Shown: positions 47,373 to 56,459, counted from the stretch's first letter. The stretch is DNA of 64,000 nucleotides from Bacillus sp. HMF5848 (GCF_003944835.1 NZ_RWIV01000001.1:3258530-3322529); one strand, 5' to 3'. Notes: generated from the letters alone by a model not told the origin. Made by a program: numbers and translations.

Positions 47373-47879
47373 GTGAAAAAGAACATTTTAGTAGTCACCT
47401 GTGTGATAATATGTTTCCTACTTCCACTACATACTGCTTTTGCAGTAAACTACGGAGCAAAAGCTGCGCTTGCAGACGATAGTATTACACTAGAAGAGGC
47501 ATTAACGTATGCCATTCAAGATGAGTATTTAGCTCAAGCACGTTATGACGTTATCATGGGGAAATTTCGTGTTCAACAACCATTTTCAAGAATAAAAACG
47601 GCCGAAGCTAAGCACATCGCTGCTTTAGAACGGTTATTTAAAATAAATGACCTATCAATACCTGAGAACAATGCTTCAAAATTTGTACAAGCTCCTGAAA
47701 CACTTAAAGAAGCCTATGAGATGAGTATTCAAGCTGAGAAAGATAACATAGCTATGTATAAAAAGCTATCTGAAATAGATGGCTTACCAAGCAACGCTAA
47801 ACAAGTTATGACAAATGTAAGTAACGCATCAAAAATACATCTTGCTACTTTTGAACGGGGTTTACAACGAATTCAATAA
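47373..47879 (+). CDS. Secreted DUF2202-type ferritin-like protein
   Basis: 168 residues. A signal peptide (KKNILVVTCVIICFLLPLHTAFA, cleavage after AFA) is followed by a helical domain with ligand-type Glu and His spaced as in DUF2202 (EEALTYAIQDEYLAQARYDVI, then AKHIAALERLF, EMSIQAEKDNIAMY and HLATFERGL). This suggests a four-helix metal-binding protein outside the membrane. Start GTG at 47373, 7 bases after GAGGAG. The sigma-G promoter ahead of sspH could reach it, so export into the intermembrane space of the forespore is possible, but this is inference. Confidence 0.78.
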   Translation: MKKNILVVTCVIICFLLPLHTAFAVNYGAKAALADDSITLEEALTYAIQDEYLAQARYDVIMGKFRVQQPFSRIKTAEAKHIAALERLFKINDLSIPENNASKFVQAPETLKEAYEMSIQAEKDNIAMYKKLSEIDGLPSNAKQVMTNVSNASKIHLATFERGLQRIQ

Positions 47880-47931
47880 AATCTCACGATGGTCATCAAA
47901 GAATGGCAGAAATTAATAAGCATTAACTTAC

Positions 47932-47970
47932 AAAAGACATCCCAGTTAACAATGCTGGGATGTCTTTTTT
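47932..47970. terminator. Bidirectional terminator
   Basis: Stem AAAAGACATCCCAG with complement, 9-base loop, A and T runs on both sides; it ends the ferritin-like gene and the convergent gamma-SASP-like gene. Confidence 0.9.
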
Positions 47971-47976
47971 CATTAA

Positions 47977-48147
47977 CTAATCTTGATGTTGCTTAGACTT
48001 CACAGGCTGAGAGCCTTTTTGTTCTAAATACTGCTTTTTAGCTTGTTTTACAGGATCAAACTCACTGGCAAATTCAATATCGTTGCTATTTACACCATTT
48101 TTTGTTTTTTGTTCAGGATTGTTTTGTTTAGAGCGTACTCTTACCAT
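47977..48147 (-). CDS. Gamma-type SASP-like small spore protein
   Basis: 56 residues, too short for a 60-codon cut-off. It contains EFASEFD (about 25-31), which resembles the GPR protease site E-(F/I)-A-S-E found in SASPs. The rest is rich in Gln, Lys and Asn, as in gamma-type SASP (SspE). Only one such site is present, whereas SspE has two or more. AGGAGG lies 8 bases before ATG, and the ribosome site overlaps the ytzC stop codon, so it is cotranscribed with ytzC. Family assignment is tentative. Confidence 0.55.
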   Translation of the reverse strand: MVRVRSKQNNPEQKTKNGVNSNDIEFASEFDPVKQAKKQYLEQKGSQPVKSKQHQD

Positions 48148-48159
48148 ATATTATTCCTC

Positions 48160-48423
48160 CTAGTGCTTTTCTAAAATCATATCGTTTTGCAACTGTTGCA
48201 GCTGTAAACGCATGCGGTCTAATGTTTGACGTTGATCTGAATTGCTACTAAGAGCTAGTGCATTTAACTGCTGAACTTGCTGTTCCACCTGCTCTACTGC
48301 TGAATGGAATTCTTGGTCATTTCCATGCCCTTGTTTTTGTACACCTTGTAGCTGCTTTTTTGCAAAACGAATGGTATCTTCTGATTGCTGGAGGAATCCT
48401 TCCATTGCATCACGTGTTGTCAT
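48160..48423 (-). CDS. ytzC: YtzC family protein (DUF2524)
   Basis: 87 residues, helical and rich in Gln. It begins MTTRDAMEGFLQQSEDTIRFA, and the conserved end RMRLQLQQLQNDMIL fits the family. Function unknown. It sits next to ytqA, as in B. subtilis, and its stop codon overlaps the ribosome site of the gamma-SASP-like gene. Confidence 0.85.
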   Translation of the reverse strand: MTTRDAMEGFLQQSEDTIRFAKKQLQGVQKQGHGNDQEFHSAVEQVEQQVQQLNALALSSNSDQRQTLDRMRLQLQQLQNDMILEKH

Positions 48424-48438
48424 CGTTTTACCCTCCTT

Positions 48439-48455
48439 TTGAAGCTTAGCTTCAA
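48439..48455. promoter_or_regulatory. 17-bp palindrome in the ytzC leader
   Basis: TTGAAGCT-T-AGCTTCAA is a perfect 8-1-8 palindrome, just upstream of the ytzC ribosome site. It could be an operator or an RNA hairpin. No protein is known to me that reads it. Confidence 0.45.
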
Positions 48456-48610
48456 TAATAGTGTTTGCGAAGACATTAACTTTTTTTCATCAAAGATGTT
48501 ACCAAATCTTTTTTAACAACAGTTAACACGGAAAAAAATAGATTTGTTCAAAATCGAGCATGATGATACAATGCTGTAATGGCAACCTCTAAAAAAAGGA
48601 GGAAGAAAAA

Positions 48611-49573
48611 ATGACTACATTTAAATATGCTTTTGATCAAAAGCGATATCATACATGGAATTATCATTTAAGACAAACATTCGGAGAAAAAATATTTAAG
48701 GTCGCTTTAGATGGTGGGTTTGATTGCCCAAACAGAGATGGTACAGTGGCCCATGGTGGCTGTACATTTTGTAGTGCCGCTGGATCTGGAGATTTTGCAG
48801 GCAACCGTGCTGATGACTTACACACACAATTCAATGAAATAAAAGAGAAAATGCATCATAAATGGAAGGATGGAAAGTATATTGCATACTTTCAAGCGTA
48901 CACCAACACGCACGCACCTGTTGAAGTTTTAAAAGAAAAATTTGAAACAGCTCTAGGCTTTGATGGTGTTATAGGTTTATCTATCGCAACAAGACCTGAT
49001 TGCCTTCCTGATGATGTTGTTGAGTATTTAGCAGACCTAAATAAACGCACGTATCTTTGGGTTGAACTAGGCTTACAAACAATTCACCAGCAAACGGCCG
49101 ACCTTGTAAACCGCGCTCATGATTTACAAACATATGTTGAAGGCGTTGAAAAGCTTCGTAAGCATAACATTCGTATTTGTTCTCATATTATTAATGGTTT
49201 ACCAAATGAAACACGCGATATGATGATGGAAACCGCTGAATTCGTTTCAAAGCTCGATGTCCAAGGTATCAAAATTCATTCACTACACCTTCTTAAAGGG
49301 ACACCTATGGTCAAGCAATATGAAAAAGGGCTTGTTGAGTTTATGTCTATGGAGGAATATGTTAATTTAACGTGCGATCAATTAGAAATCATGCCTCCAG
49401 AAATGATTGTACACCGCGTGATGGGTGATGGGCCTATTGATTTAATGGTAGGACCGATGTGGAGCGTAAACAAGTGGGAGGTTTTAAACTCCATTGACCA
49501 TGAACTGAAACGACGTGATAGCCATCAAGGGCAAAGATATAGTAACAAAGGTGTGACTGTACATGAAGCTTAA
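48611..49573 (+). CDS. ytqA: Radical SAM protein YtqA (MnmL)
   Basis: 320 residues. The iron-sulfur cysteines are in CPNRDGTVAHGGCTFC, a longer-spaced radical SAM motif of the TIGR01212 family. It has a radical SAM barrel (about 20-250). Recent work links YtqA and YtqB of Gram-positive bacteria to the 5-methylaminomethyl modification of the tRNA wobble uridine, replacing MnmC; I recall it being named MnmL. The stop overlaps the start of ytqB by 11 bases, which indicates translational coupling. Confidence 0.93.
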   Translation: MTTFKYAFDQKRYHTWNYHLRQTFGEKIFKVALDGGFDCPNRDGTVAHGGCTFCSAAGSGDFAGNRADDLHTQFNEIKEKMHHKWKDGKYIAYFQAYTNTHAPVEVLKEKFETALGFDGVIGLSIATRPDCLPDDVVEYLADLNKRTYLWVELGLQTIHQQTADLVNRAHDLQTYVEGVEKLRKHNIRICSHIINGLPNETRDMMMETAEFVSKLDVQGIKIHSLHLLKGTPMVKQYEKGLVEFMSMEEYVNLTCDQLEIMPPEMIVHRVMGDGPIDLMVGPMWSVNKWEVLNSIDHELKRRDSHQGQRYSNKGVTVHEA

Positions 49574-50129
49574 AAAGATACTCCCTTTTGCACATTCCCT
49601 TCTTCGAGAAGCAGTTGCTGAAGGAGACACCGTTATTGACGCCACAGTCGGTAATGGACATGATACAGTTGTCCTTGCGGAATTAGTTGGCGATAGAGGG
49701 CATGTATTCGGCTTTGATATCCAGGAGCAAGCCATTGTCAATACAACTGAGAAATTAAAGCAAGCAAACTTACTGAATCGTGTTACATTGATTGAAGCAA
49801 GTCATGGTGATTTAGCTACGCACATGCCTAATACAAAACAAGTAACGGCAGCCATATTTAATTTAGGATATTTACCAGGTGGAGACAAGTCCATTGTCAC
49901 GAAACCAAACTCTACCATTAACGCAATAGAACAACTTTTAGCATTTTTGGTACCTGAAGGTATCATTGTTCTTGTTGTATATCACGGGCATGAAGAAGGT
50001 GCAAAAGAACGTGATGCACTACTGGATTTTGTAAAAGACATAGATCAACAAAAGGCGAGCGTGTTATGTTATCAGTTTTTAAATCAAAAAAACAACGCTC
50101 CCTTCATTATTGCTATCGAAAAAAAATAA
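49563..50129 (+). CDS. ytqB: YtqB (MnmM) tRNA mnm5s2U methyltransferase
   Basis: 188 residues, class I SAM-dependent fold. The SAM motif is VIDATVGNGHDTVVLAE, followed by FGFDIQEQAI and an FNLGYLPGGDKS motif IV that replaces the usual NPPY. MnmM methylates 5-aminomethyl-2-thiouridine in tRNA. It starts within ytqA, so the two are one coupled operon. The terminal stem overlaps its stop codon. Confidence 0.93.
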   Translation: MKLKKILPFAHSLLREAVAEGDTVIDATVGNGHDTVVLAELVGDRGHVFGFDIQEQAIVNTTEKLKQANLLNRVTLIEASHGDLATHMPNTKQVTAAIFNLGYLPGGDKSIVTKPNSTINAIEQLLAFLVPEGIIVLVVYHGHEEGAKERDALLDFVKDIDQQKASVLCYQFLNQKNNAPFIIAIEKK

Positions 50130-50162
50130 ACCAGTTTGCCTTATTGGGCAAGCTGGTTTTTC
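50128..50162. terminator. Bidirectional terminator ytqB / ytpB
   Basis: Stem AAACCAGTTTGCC with GGGCAAGCTGGTTT (one bulge), flanked by A and T runs. Confidence 0.8.
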
Positions 50163-51247
50163 ACTTTATTTTCAAGAGGCTCCTTTCGTCTTTGAAGAGT
50201 TCTGTACACTTTTCCATTCCAATAAAAGAACTTTGAAGAAAGCCCCCCCGCTTTCATTAATCTTACCGCAATGCTATGTATTTCTATTTGCTTTGATATT
50301 TTTTCATCTGATAGATAGAGACCTATAAGTCCTAATACAATAAGCCGATGAAATGACGCGTTAGGCAATTGCGTTGCTTTATGTTCAGCTGATTGCATGA
50401 AATGAAGCAACCTACTAAACATGGCTTCCTCATCTTCATAATAAAAGCAAAAATTCAAATCGCCTCCTTGCTTGTCCTCTTGTTGGTCAATAAAATAATC
50501 CAATAAAATATGAAGACCCTGTATATAGGGAAACTACCCATCTCGAATAGATTGAGATATCCCTTCATCAATCGACCCTTCTAACGCATATGCCACTAAG
50601 CAAAATATACCTAGCGTAGAACCTGAACACGCAGAGAATTCATACCACGACATAGGAGGAAGGTTCTCTTTATATGTATCAAACCATTCCTGTAACCGGT
50701 GTTCTCTTTCATCAACTATAACGTGTTTATGGATTTGTAAATCACAATAATATGTAGCTAACTCCTGCAAATACGGTGCAATAGTTTCAAAATTACTAAT
50801 TGATTTTAATACTGTTTGACATGTTTCTACTAATGCTAGTAAGTAACCACCATCATCCTTGTCCTCACGATATAAATAATATTGTTGTGATGGCTGTTTT
50901 AGAGTGACCACTTCAAGCATGGACTGATGAAGAGCGGAGAAATCTTCAGGGTCTTGTGATGTGCTTCGATCACATAAATTATCTAGATAATCGCTTATAG
51001 TTTGATAAGCAACAATAAACCGAATACATGCCTCTAAATTGGGACCCGCTAATAAGGAAAGAATAGCTCCCCCTTCACAATGAAATGTCTTTGATCCAAT
51101 GCTAGCTAAAGCTTGTTGTCTTAGCTCTGCATTAGGAATAAGTTCTGCTTTTTCTTTCCAAAACATCAGTTCCTTGTGAACGATAGGAAAAACCTTTTTA
51201 TATACAATAGGCATTAATGTTATTGGATTAGTAGGTATCTTTTTCAT
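50141..51247 (-). pseudogene. ytpB: ytpB, tetraprenyl-beta-curcumene synthase, interrupted by in-frame TAG
   Basis: The frame from 51247 to 50141 is 368 codons, the normal YtpB length (about 367), but codon 238 is TAG (50534-50536). Reading continues in the same frame, after ...SIRDG, as FPYIQGLHILLDYFIDQ and the rest of the family. Both halves match DUF2600: the first Asp motif DYLDN is before the stop and DYFIDQQED after it. YtpB cyclises heptaprenyl diphosphate to tetraprenyl-beta-curcumene, the precursor of the C35 terpenes (baciterpenol). A normal residue is likely Tyr (TAT or TAC). The second Asp motif is lost unless the stop is read through, so it is probably inactive or is a sequencing error. 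Confidence 0.85.
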
Positions 51248-51248
51248 A

Positions 51249-52061
51249 TTAGTCCTCCTTTACAACATGACGTGACTTAACAATCAATTCAAAGAATGAA
51301 TAGGCGTACTGAAAAACAGCCTCTCTCTCTGGCTCGTTAAAAATTTCATGATATAGCTGAGGCCATTCCTTGTAAGTCTTTTCCATTACATTAAGCTGAT
51401 TAATCCATTTTTTACAAGCTTCTTTATCGACAATTTTATCGTCTCCCCCTTGCATAAGCATAATGGGAATATGTTCAACCTCTAGACCTTTTGAAAAAGC
51501 TTGCTTTATAGCTTGACGAAGCTCCTCATACCATCGAACAGACATTTTCGTTACGTATAATGTATCATTTACATCTAATTCTTTTACCTCTTGATTTCGT
51601 GTTGCCAAGTCAATGGTTAAATGGGAATCGATAAGAAAATCAGGCTCAACGATATTTAATCCTTTTGCAACTATTTCAAGCCAAGTAGGAGGGTATTGCA
51701 CTAAACCTAGACAAGGACTCGATAAAATAACACCCGCTATATCTATACTATTTTTCCGCTCCTGTAAATAACGTATACTTATGAGACCACCCATGCTATG
51801 ACCAATTAGAAATATAGGCAAGTTAAACGAAGTAGCTTCCTTAACCCAATTAGACACCTCTAAAATGTATTCATCAAACGAATCAATGTGACCTCGTTTT
51901 GAACGTCTTGATAAGCCTTGGCCAGGTAAATCACCCATAATGACATGATACCCGCTAGAGCGCCACATCTCAATAAGCCATTTATATCGTCCGTGATGCT
52001 CAGCCGCCCCATGAACAATGACAACAACTCCTTTGGGCTGACTAGCTTTCCATTTCCACAT
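51249..52061 (-). CDS. ytpA: Lysophospholipase-like hydrolase YtpA
   Basis: 270 residues. Alpha/beta hydrolase of the serine aminopeptidase/monoglyceride lipase type: oxyanion HGAAEHHGRY near the start, nucleophile in GHSMGG, and the Asp and His of MLMQGGDDKIVD and LYHEIFNE. In B. subtilis YtpA makes bacilysocin, a lysophospholipid antibiotic, from phosphatidylglycerol. It is upstream of ytpB with a 1-base gap, so the same operon. Confidence 0.9.
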   Translation of the reverse strand: MWKWKASQPKGVVVIVHGAAEHHGRYKWLIEMWRSSGYHVIMGDLPGQGLSRRSKRGHIDSFDEYILEVSNWVKEATSFNLPIFLIGHSMGGLISIRYLQERKNSIDIAGVILSSPCLGLVQYPPTWLEIVAKGLNIVEPDFLIDSHLTIDLATRNQEVKELDVNDTLYVTKMSVRWYEELRQAIKQAFSKGLEVEHIPIMLMQGGDDKIVDKEACKKWINQLNVMEKTYKEWPQLYHEIFNEPEREAVFQYAYSFFELIVKSRHVVKED

Positions 52062-52132
52062 ATATGTTCATCCTTTCTCGCTTTTTTGGTACACTAACCT
52101 TATACATACTTTTTCATTATGGAGGGAATTAA

Positions 52133-52648
52133 ATGCCTGTCTACCCGTATAAGGACAAATGCCCAAAAATCGCTGAATCTGCATATATTGCTGACTATGT
52201 AACAATTACAGGCGATGTAACCATCGGTGAACTATCTAGTATTTGGTTTAACACGGTAATTCGAGGTGATGTTGCACCTACTATTATTGGTCACAGTGTT
52301 AATATACAAGATAACTCTGTTCTTCATCAAAGTCCAAATAATCCTTTGATTATTGAAGATGAAGTAACCGTTGGGCACCAGGTTATACTACACAGTGCGA
52401 TTATTCGAAAACATGCTTTAATCGGCATGGGATCTATTATTCTTGATAGAGCAGAAATTGGAGAAGGAGCCTATATAGGTGCTGGTAGTCTTGTGCCACA
52501 AGGAAAGATCATCCCTCCTAACACGCTCGCTTTTGGCCGTCCTGCCAAAGTTATTCGCGAGTTAACAGATAAAGATATTCAAGACATGAAACGTATTAGG
52601 AAAGAATACGTTGAGAAAGGACAACTTTATAAAGGGCTACAAACTTAA
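52133..52648 (+). CDS. ytoA: Gamma-carbonic-anhydrase-like YtoA
   Basis: 171 residues, left-handed beta-helix with hexapeptide repeats (VTITGDVTIGELSSIWFN and onward). The zinc-type histidines are in VLHQSPNNPLIIEDEVTVGHQVILHSA. Members of this group are often inactive as carbonic anhydrases, so a CO2-hydrating role is open. ATG follows GGAGGGAA. It diverges from ytpA. Confidence 0.9.
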   Translation: MPVYPYKDKCPKIAESAYIADYVTITGDVTIGELSSIWFNTVIRGDVAPTIIGHSVNIQDNSVLHQSPNNPLIIEDEVTVGHQVILHSAIIRKHALIGMGSIILDRAEIGEGAYIGAGSLVPQGKIIPPNTLAFGRPAKVIRELTDKDIQDMKRIRKEYVEKGQLYKGLQT

Positions 52649-52785
52649 TTAGTATGTAGCTTTTTTTTGTGTATTCAATACATTTATGTAAATTTTTCAA
52701 AATATAAAATTAACATAGTTTTATCATTTCCTAAATATATACATTGTAAAATTAGTTTAAGTATGAAAGCAAAAGGGGTTATAAA

Positions 52786-53328
52786 ATGGTAACTAAGATG
52801 GTTGGATTTTTGTATAGCTTTGAATGTAGACTTTTTAGAAGTTTAAATCAACATTTCGATAAAAAGCTATTAAATTTCTACTTTCGTCATATTACACACG
52901 TAGGTGGCGCATTATTTACTATTTCTTCTTTATTAATTTTACTAACCATCGCCACTACTCAGTCATTTCGTACTATTTGTATAGCATCAGCCTTAGCATT
53001 GGCAATTAGTCATATACCTGTTGCAATTGTTAAAAAGGTGTACCCGCGAAAAAGGCCCTATCTTGCGTTACAGGAAATTAGAGTTGGCGCAAATCCACTA
53101 GAAGACCACTCTTTTCCATCTGGTCATACAACTGCAATTTTTTCTGTTGTCACACCATTTATTTTATCTTTACCAATCCTTGCCGTTATTCTAGTTCCTC
53201 TAGCTATTAGCGTCGCTCTATCAAGAGTATATTTAGGTTTACATTATCCTTCAGACGTCCTTGTTGGTTTTTTCCTTGGATCGACAACAGGCGTTACGAT
53301 GTTTTCTTTCCTTCATCATTTGGTTTAA
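52786..53328 (+). CDS. PAP2-family membrane phosphatase
   Basis: 180 residues, about 5-6 membrane helices. All three phosphatase motifs are present: KKVYPRKRP (KX6RP), PSGH and SRVYLGLHYPSD (SRX5HX3D). It would act on undecaprenyl pyrophosphate or phosphatidic acid type lipids at the outer membrane face. GGGG at about 8 bases precedes the ATG. The glycosyltransferase gene starts 24 bases later, so the two are probably one operon, suggesting a lipid-linked sugar pathway. Confidence 0.87.
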   Translation: MVTKMVGFLYSFECRLFRSLNQHFDKKLLNFYFRHITHVGGALFTISSLLILLTIATTQSFRTICIASALALAISHIPVAIVKKVYPRKRPYLALQEIRVGANPLEDHSFPSGHTTAIFSVVTPFILSLPILAVILVPLAISVALSRVYLGLHYPSDVLVGFFLGSTTGVTMFSFLHHLV

Positions 53329-53352
53329 TAAAACTTGGGTAGGAGGATTAAG

Positions 53353-54498
53353 ATGAAAATTGCCATATTTACAGACACATTTTCACCTGATGTTAACGGA
53401 GTTGCTCGCACATTAAAACGTTTCACAGACTACCTGCAATCACAAAACATCGAGTTTAGAGTTTTTGCTCCTGATAGCAATAGCGACCGTGACATTTTTT
53501 CTACCCATATTCGTAGATTTGCAAGTCTGCCATTCTTTTTATATCCTGAATGTCGTGTAGCATTGCCAAATATGCTTTCTATTAAAACAGAGCTACAAGC
53601 ATTCCAGCCTGACATTATCCACATAGCGACACCTTTTAATATTGGACTTTGTGGTCTTCATTATGCAAAGAAGTTTAACATCCCTGTAGTCGGATCCTAT
53701 CATACGGACTTCGACCATTACTTAGAATATTATGATTTGCAATTTTTATCAAAACTACTTTGGAGATATATGCATTGGTTTCATGAGCCGTTACGAAAAA
53801 TTTTCGTACCGTCAATTGATACGTTAGAGCACTTAAAAAGACATGGTTTCACAAATCTTAGTGTTTGGTCTCGTGGCGTAGATTTCACATTATTTCACCC
53901 AAATTATGATAAAACAATAGTCAGAGAGAAATTTAATATAAGTGAAAAATATATCCTAACATACGTAGGACGCCTTGCTCCTGAAAAAGATGTTCAGTTG
54001 CTGCCAACATTAGCCCGTTCGATACCTGATTATTTAAGGAACGAGGTTCATTGGTTAATTGTTGGTGATGGCCCATCCAAAGAAGAGATAATGAAAGATG
54101 CACCAATTAATATGACTTTTGCTGGATACCAAAGTGGAAAGGGATTAGCCGCGTCATACGCAGCTTCTGATTTATTTGTCTTTCCTTCAACAACAGAGAC
54201 ATTTGGAAATGTTGTGCTTGAGGCTTTAGCTTGCGGTACTCCAGCTATTTGTGCGAACGCTGGTGGAGTGAAAAACATCGTTCAACACGGAAAAACTGGC
54301 ATGCTATGCACCCCTAAAGATATTAATGATTTTCAATCTGCGATTACACATTTGCTTAGAGAAAACGAGTTACGTACTAAAATGGGGACAGCCGCAAATG
54401 CATATGCTCGAACACAATCTTGGGAAAAAATTTTTGATCAACTATTGTTTGAATATGAAAAAGCTATCGATCCATCAACAGCAATTCAATACGCATAA
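53353..54498 (+). CDS. GT4-family glycosyltransferase
   Basis: 381 residues, GT-B fold. The N-terminal IFTDTFSPDVNGVARTL and C-terminal YVGRLAPEKDV (donor-phosphate Arg and Lys) and PSTTETFGNVVLEALACG (E-X7-E) fit the GT4 mannosyl/glucosyl transferases such as PimB and the glycolipid alpha-glucosyl transferases. Acceptor unknown. ATG at 53353 lies after AGGAGG, so the longer frame is rejected. It follows the PAP2 gene. Confidence 0.87.
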   Translation: MKIAIFTDTFSPDVNGVARTLKRFTDYLQSQNIEFRVFAPDSNSDRDIFSTHIRRFASLPFFLYPECRVALPNMLSIKTELQAFQPDIIHIATPFNIGLCGLHYAKKFNIPVVGSYHTDFDHYLEYYDLQFLSKLLWRYMHWFHEPLRKIFVPSIDTLEHLKRHGFTNLSVWSRGVDFTLFHPNYDKTIVREKFNISEKYILTYVGRLAPEKDVQLLPTLARSIPDYLRNEVHWLIVGDGPSKEEIMKDAPINMTFAGYQSGKGLAASYAASDLFVFPSTTETFGNVVLEALACGTPAICANAGGVKNIVQHGKTGMLCTPKDINDFQSAITHLLRENELRTKMGTAANAYARTQSWEKIFDQLLFEYEKAIDPSTAIQYA

Positions 54499-54598
54499 TC
54501 TAGAGCTTAATTAAGAAAAAATGATAGTTTGTTAAAAACTTCACAAACTTCTCACGAATTATATGGTGCTCAATTGGCAAGAGGGGGACAACAAGTCA

Positions 54599-54845
54599 TA
54601 TAATAGACGGGAGGGTTTTTATTTTGAAATTAAAAGAGGCATTACCTCATGCATATTGGATAGGCGGATCTCCTTTTTCAGTCATAAAGAAGTCTCATCA
54701 GTGGACGCACTTTGCACCTTGTGTCTCGATATACCGTCGCTCTTGCAAGACGTTCGTTTGCCTCTCTCAAATCCTCACCCCACGTAGAGCATACTCTAGT
54801 ATGTTCAGCCACTCGTATTTCGCTCTAATAAACCTTAGCCAGTAA
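54599..54845 (+). pseudogene. Likely remnant of a P-loop kinase-type gene
   Basis: A TATAAT (54599-54604), a GGGAGGG ribosome site and a TTG start at 54624 precede KLKEALPHAYWIGGSPFSV. I recall YWIGGSPCSGKSS as a start of small P-loop kinases. Here the loop is replaced by FSVIKKS, and the remaining about 50 codons (to 54845) have no recognisable sequence. So either the gene has decayed after about 17 codons, or it is a new 73-residue protein. Confidence 0.35.
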
Positions 54846-54862
54846 CATATACTCATTCTTTT

Positions 54863-54901
54863 AAAAAAGTAGCACATCCATATGGAGGTGCTACTTTTTT
54901 T
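54863..54901 (-). terminator. Terminator of metK
   Basis: Stem AAAAAAGTAGCACaTCC with its complement and T-run on the minus strand, just after the metK stop. Confidence 0.9.
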
Positions 54902-54902
54902 A

Positions 54903-56105
54903 CTATTCTCCTAAACCTTGTGTACGAAGAGCTTCTGCCTTATCAGTGCGCTCCCACGGAAGATCAACATCTGTACGGCCAAAGTGCCCATAAGCTGCTG
55001 TTTGTTTATATATCGGTCGACGTAAATCTAGCATCTTTATAATACCAGCAGGACGAAGATCGAAATTATTACGTATTAAATCAACTAATACTTCTTCAGA
55101 TACTTTTCCAGATCCAAAAGTATCAACAGAAATCGATACTGGTTGTGCTACACCAATAGCATAAGCAAGTTGTACTTCGACCTTACTTGCTAAGCCTGCC
55201 GCTACGATATTTTTAGCTACGTAACGTGCTGCATATGCTGCTGAACGGTCTACTTTTGTAGGATCCTTACCAGAAAATGCACCGCCACCGTGACGAGCAT
55301 ATCCACCATATGTGTCAACAATGATTTTACGGCCTGTTAAACCAGCATCCCCTTGAGGACCACCAATTACAAAACGACCTGTTGGGTTAATGAAATACTT
55401 TGTATTTTCATCGATGTACTCTTTTGGCACAATCGGATTGATAACGTGCTCTTTTAAATTGCGAACAATTTGCTCATGTGCAATCTCAGGGTGATGCTGA
55501 GTTGAGATTACGATAGTATCAATACGCACAGGCTTATTATTCTCATCATACTCTACTGTAACCTGTGTTTTACCATCTGGACGTAGGTAAGGAAGAACAT
55601 CATCTTTACGTACTTCTGTTAAACGACGAGCCAACTTATGCGCTAAAGAAATTGGAAGTGGCATTAATTCTTTTGTTTCATCGCATGCAAAACCGAACAT
55701 TAAACCTTGGTCTCCAGCACCGATTGCATCAATTTCCTCATCACTCATTAAGCCTTCACGAGCTTCTAACGCTTGGTCAACACCCATAGCAATATCTGCA
55801 GACTGCTCGTCAATTGATGTTAAAACAGCACAAGTTTCGGCATCAAAGCCGTATTTTGCACGTGTATACCCAATTTCCTTAATTGTGTCGCGAACAATTT
55901 TCGGAATATCAACATATGTAGAGGTAGAGATTTCACCACATACAAGTACTAATCCTGTTGTAACAGTTGTTTCACATGCTACGCGAGCATTTGGATCATG
56001 CTTCAAAATTTCATCCATAATAGAATCGGAAATTTGATCACAGATTTTATCTGGATGTCCTTCTGTTACCGACTCAGATGTAAATAAACGACGTTTGTTT
56101 GACAT
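54903..56105 (-). CDS. metK: S-adenosylmethionine synthetase
   Basis: 400 residues. It has the [18 protein letters not shown] start (His and Asp of the active site), [10 protein letters not shown], and [22 protein letters not shown] in the P-loop-like region. It makes S-adenosylmethionine from methionine and ATP, the substrate of several methyltransferases in this window. The start is ATG at 56105, 7 bases after GGAGG; TTG at 56108 is not used. It is controlled by a SAM riboswitch in the leader. Confidence 0.97.
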   Translation of the reverse strand: MSNKRRLFTSESVTEGHPDKICDQISDSIMDEILKHDPNARVACETTVTTGLVLVCGEISTSTYVDIPKIVRDTIKEIGYTRAKYGFDAETCAVLTSIDEQSADIAMGVDQALEAREGLMSDEEIDAIGAGDQGLMFGFACDETKELMPLPISLAHKLARRLTEVRKDDVLPYLRPDGKTQVTVEYDENNKPVRIDTIVISTQHHPEIAHEQIVRNLKEHVINPIVPKEYIDENTKYFINPTGRFVIGGPQGDAGLTGRKIIVDTYGGYARHGGGAFSGKDPTKVDRSAAYAARYVAKNIVAAGLASKVEVQLAYAIGVAQPVSISVDTFGSGKVSEEVLVDLIRNNFDLRPAGIIKMLDLRRPIYKQTAAYGHFGRTDVDLPWERTDKAEALRTQGLGE

Positions 56106-56249
56106 CAAATGTCCTCCTTTTCATCATAAAGTGTGTAAACTCCCATATGTATGAAGAGTTCCCTTTATATTGTTTCGTGATACTTCTCATTCCCATATTA
56201 TTCGTAAAGCAAACGACTTTTATCGAAATAATATTGAAAAAACGCAAAA

Positions 56250-56424
56250 AAAACAAAAACCTCTCCTCTTTTGTAGTGAGGAAAGGTATATACGCGCCTT
56301 TCACTCTTATCGTTCAAGGTCATTGCCTTGCTCAGGTTCAGCACCTTTCACCACGAGTAAATGATGATGGTTGCTGGGCTTCAAAGGGCCTGTCCCTCCA
56401 CCAGCTCGGGATAAGAGTATCCAA
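56250..56424 (-). promoter_or_regulatory. SAM-I (S-box) riboswitch of metK
   Basis: On the minus strand, P1 ACTCTTATCC (56409-56418) pairs with GATAAGAGT (56303-56311). The aptamer contains GAGCTGGTGGAGGGAC, GCCC-GAAGCCCAGCAACC and GGTGCTGAACCTGAGCAAGGC, all S-box hallmarks. The intrinsic terminator (stem 56260-56268 with 56278-56286, then T-run) follows. SAM binding would stop transcription before metK. Confidence 0.95.
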
Positions 56425-56430
56425 TCAGTT

Positions 56431-56459
56431 ATAATACGGAATTTATATTGTAATGTCAA
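56431..56459 (-). promoter_or_regulatory. Sigma-A promoter of metK
   Basis: Minus-strand TTGACA (56454-56459), 17 bases, TATTAT (56431-56436), just upstream of the S-box leader. Confidence 0.8.

Noticed and set aside
56099-56434. 111-codon plus-strand ORF and overlapping frames
   Set aside because: They lie across the SAM riboswitch of metK, which explains the conserved sequence.
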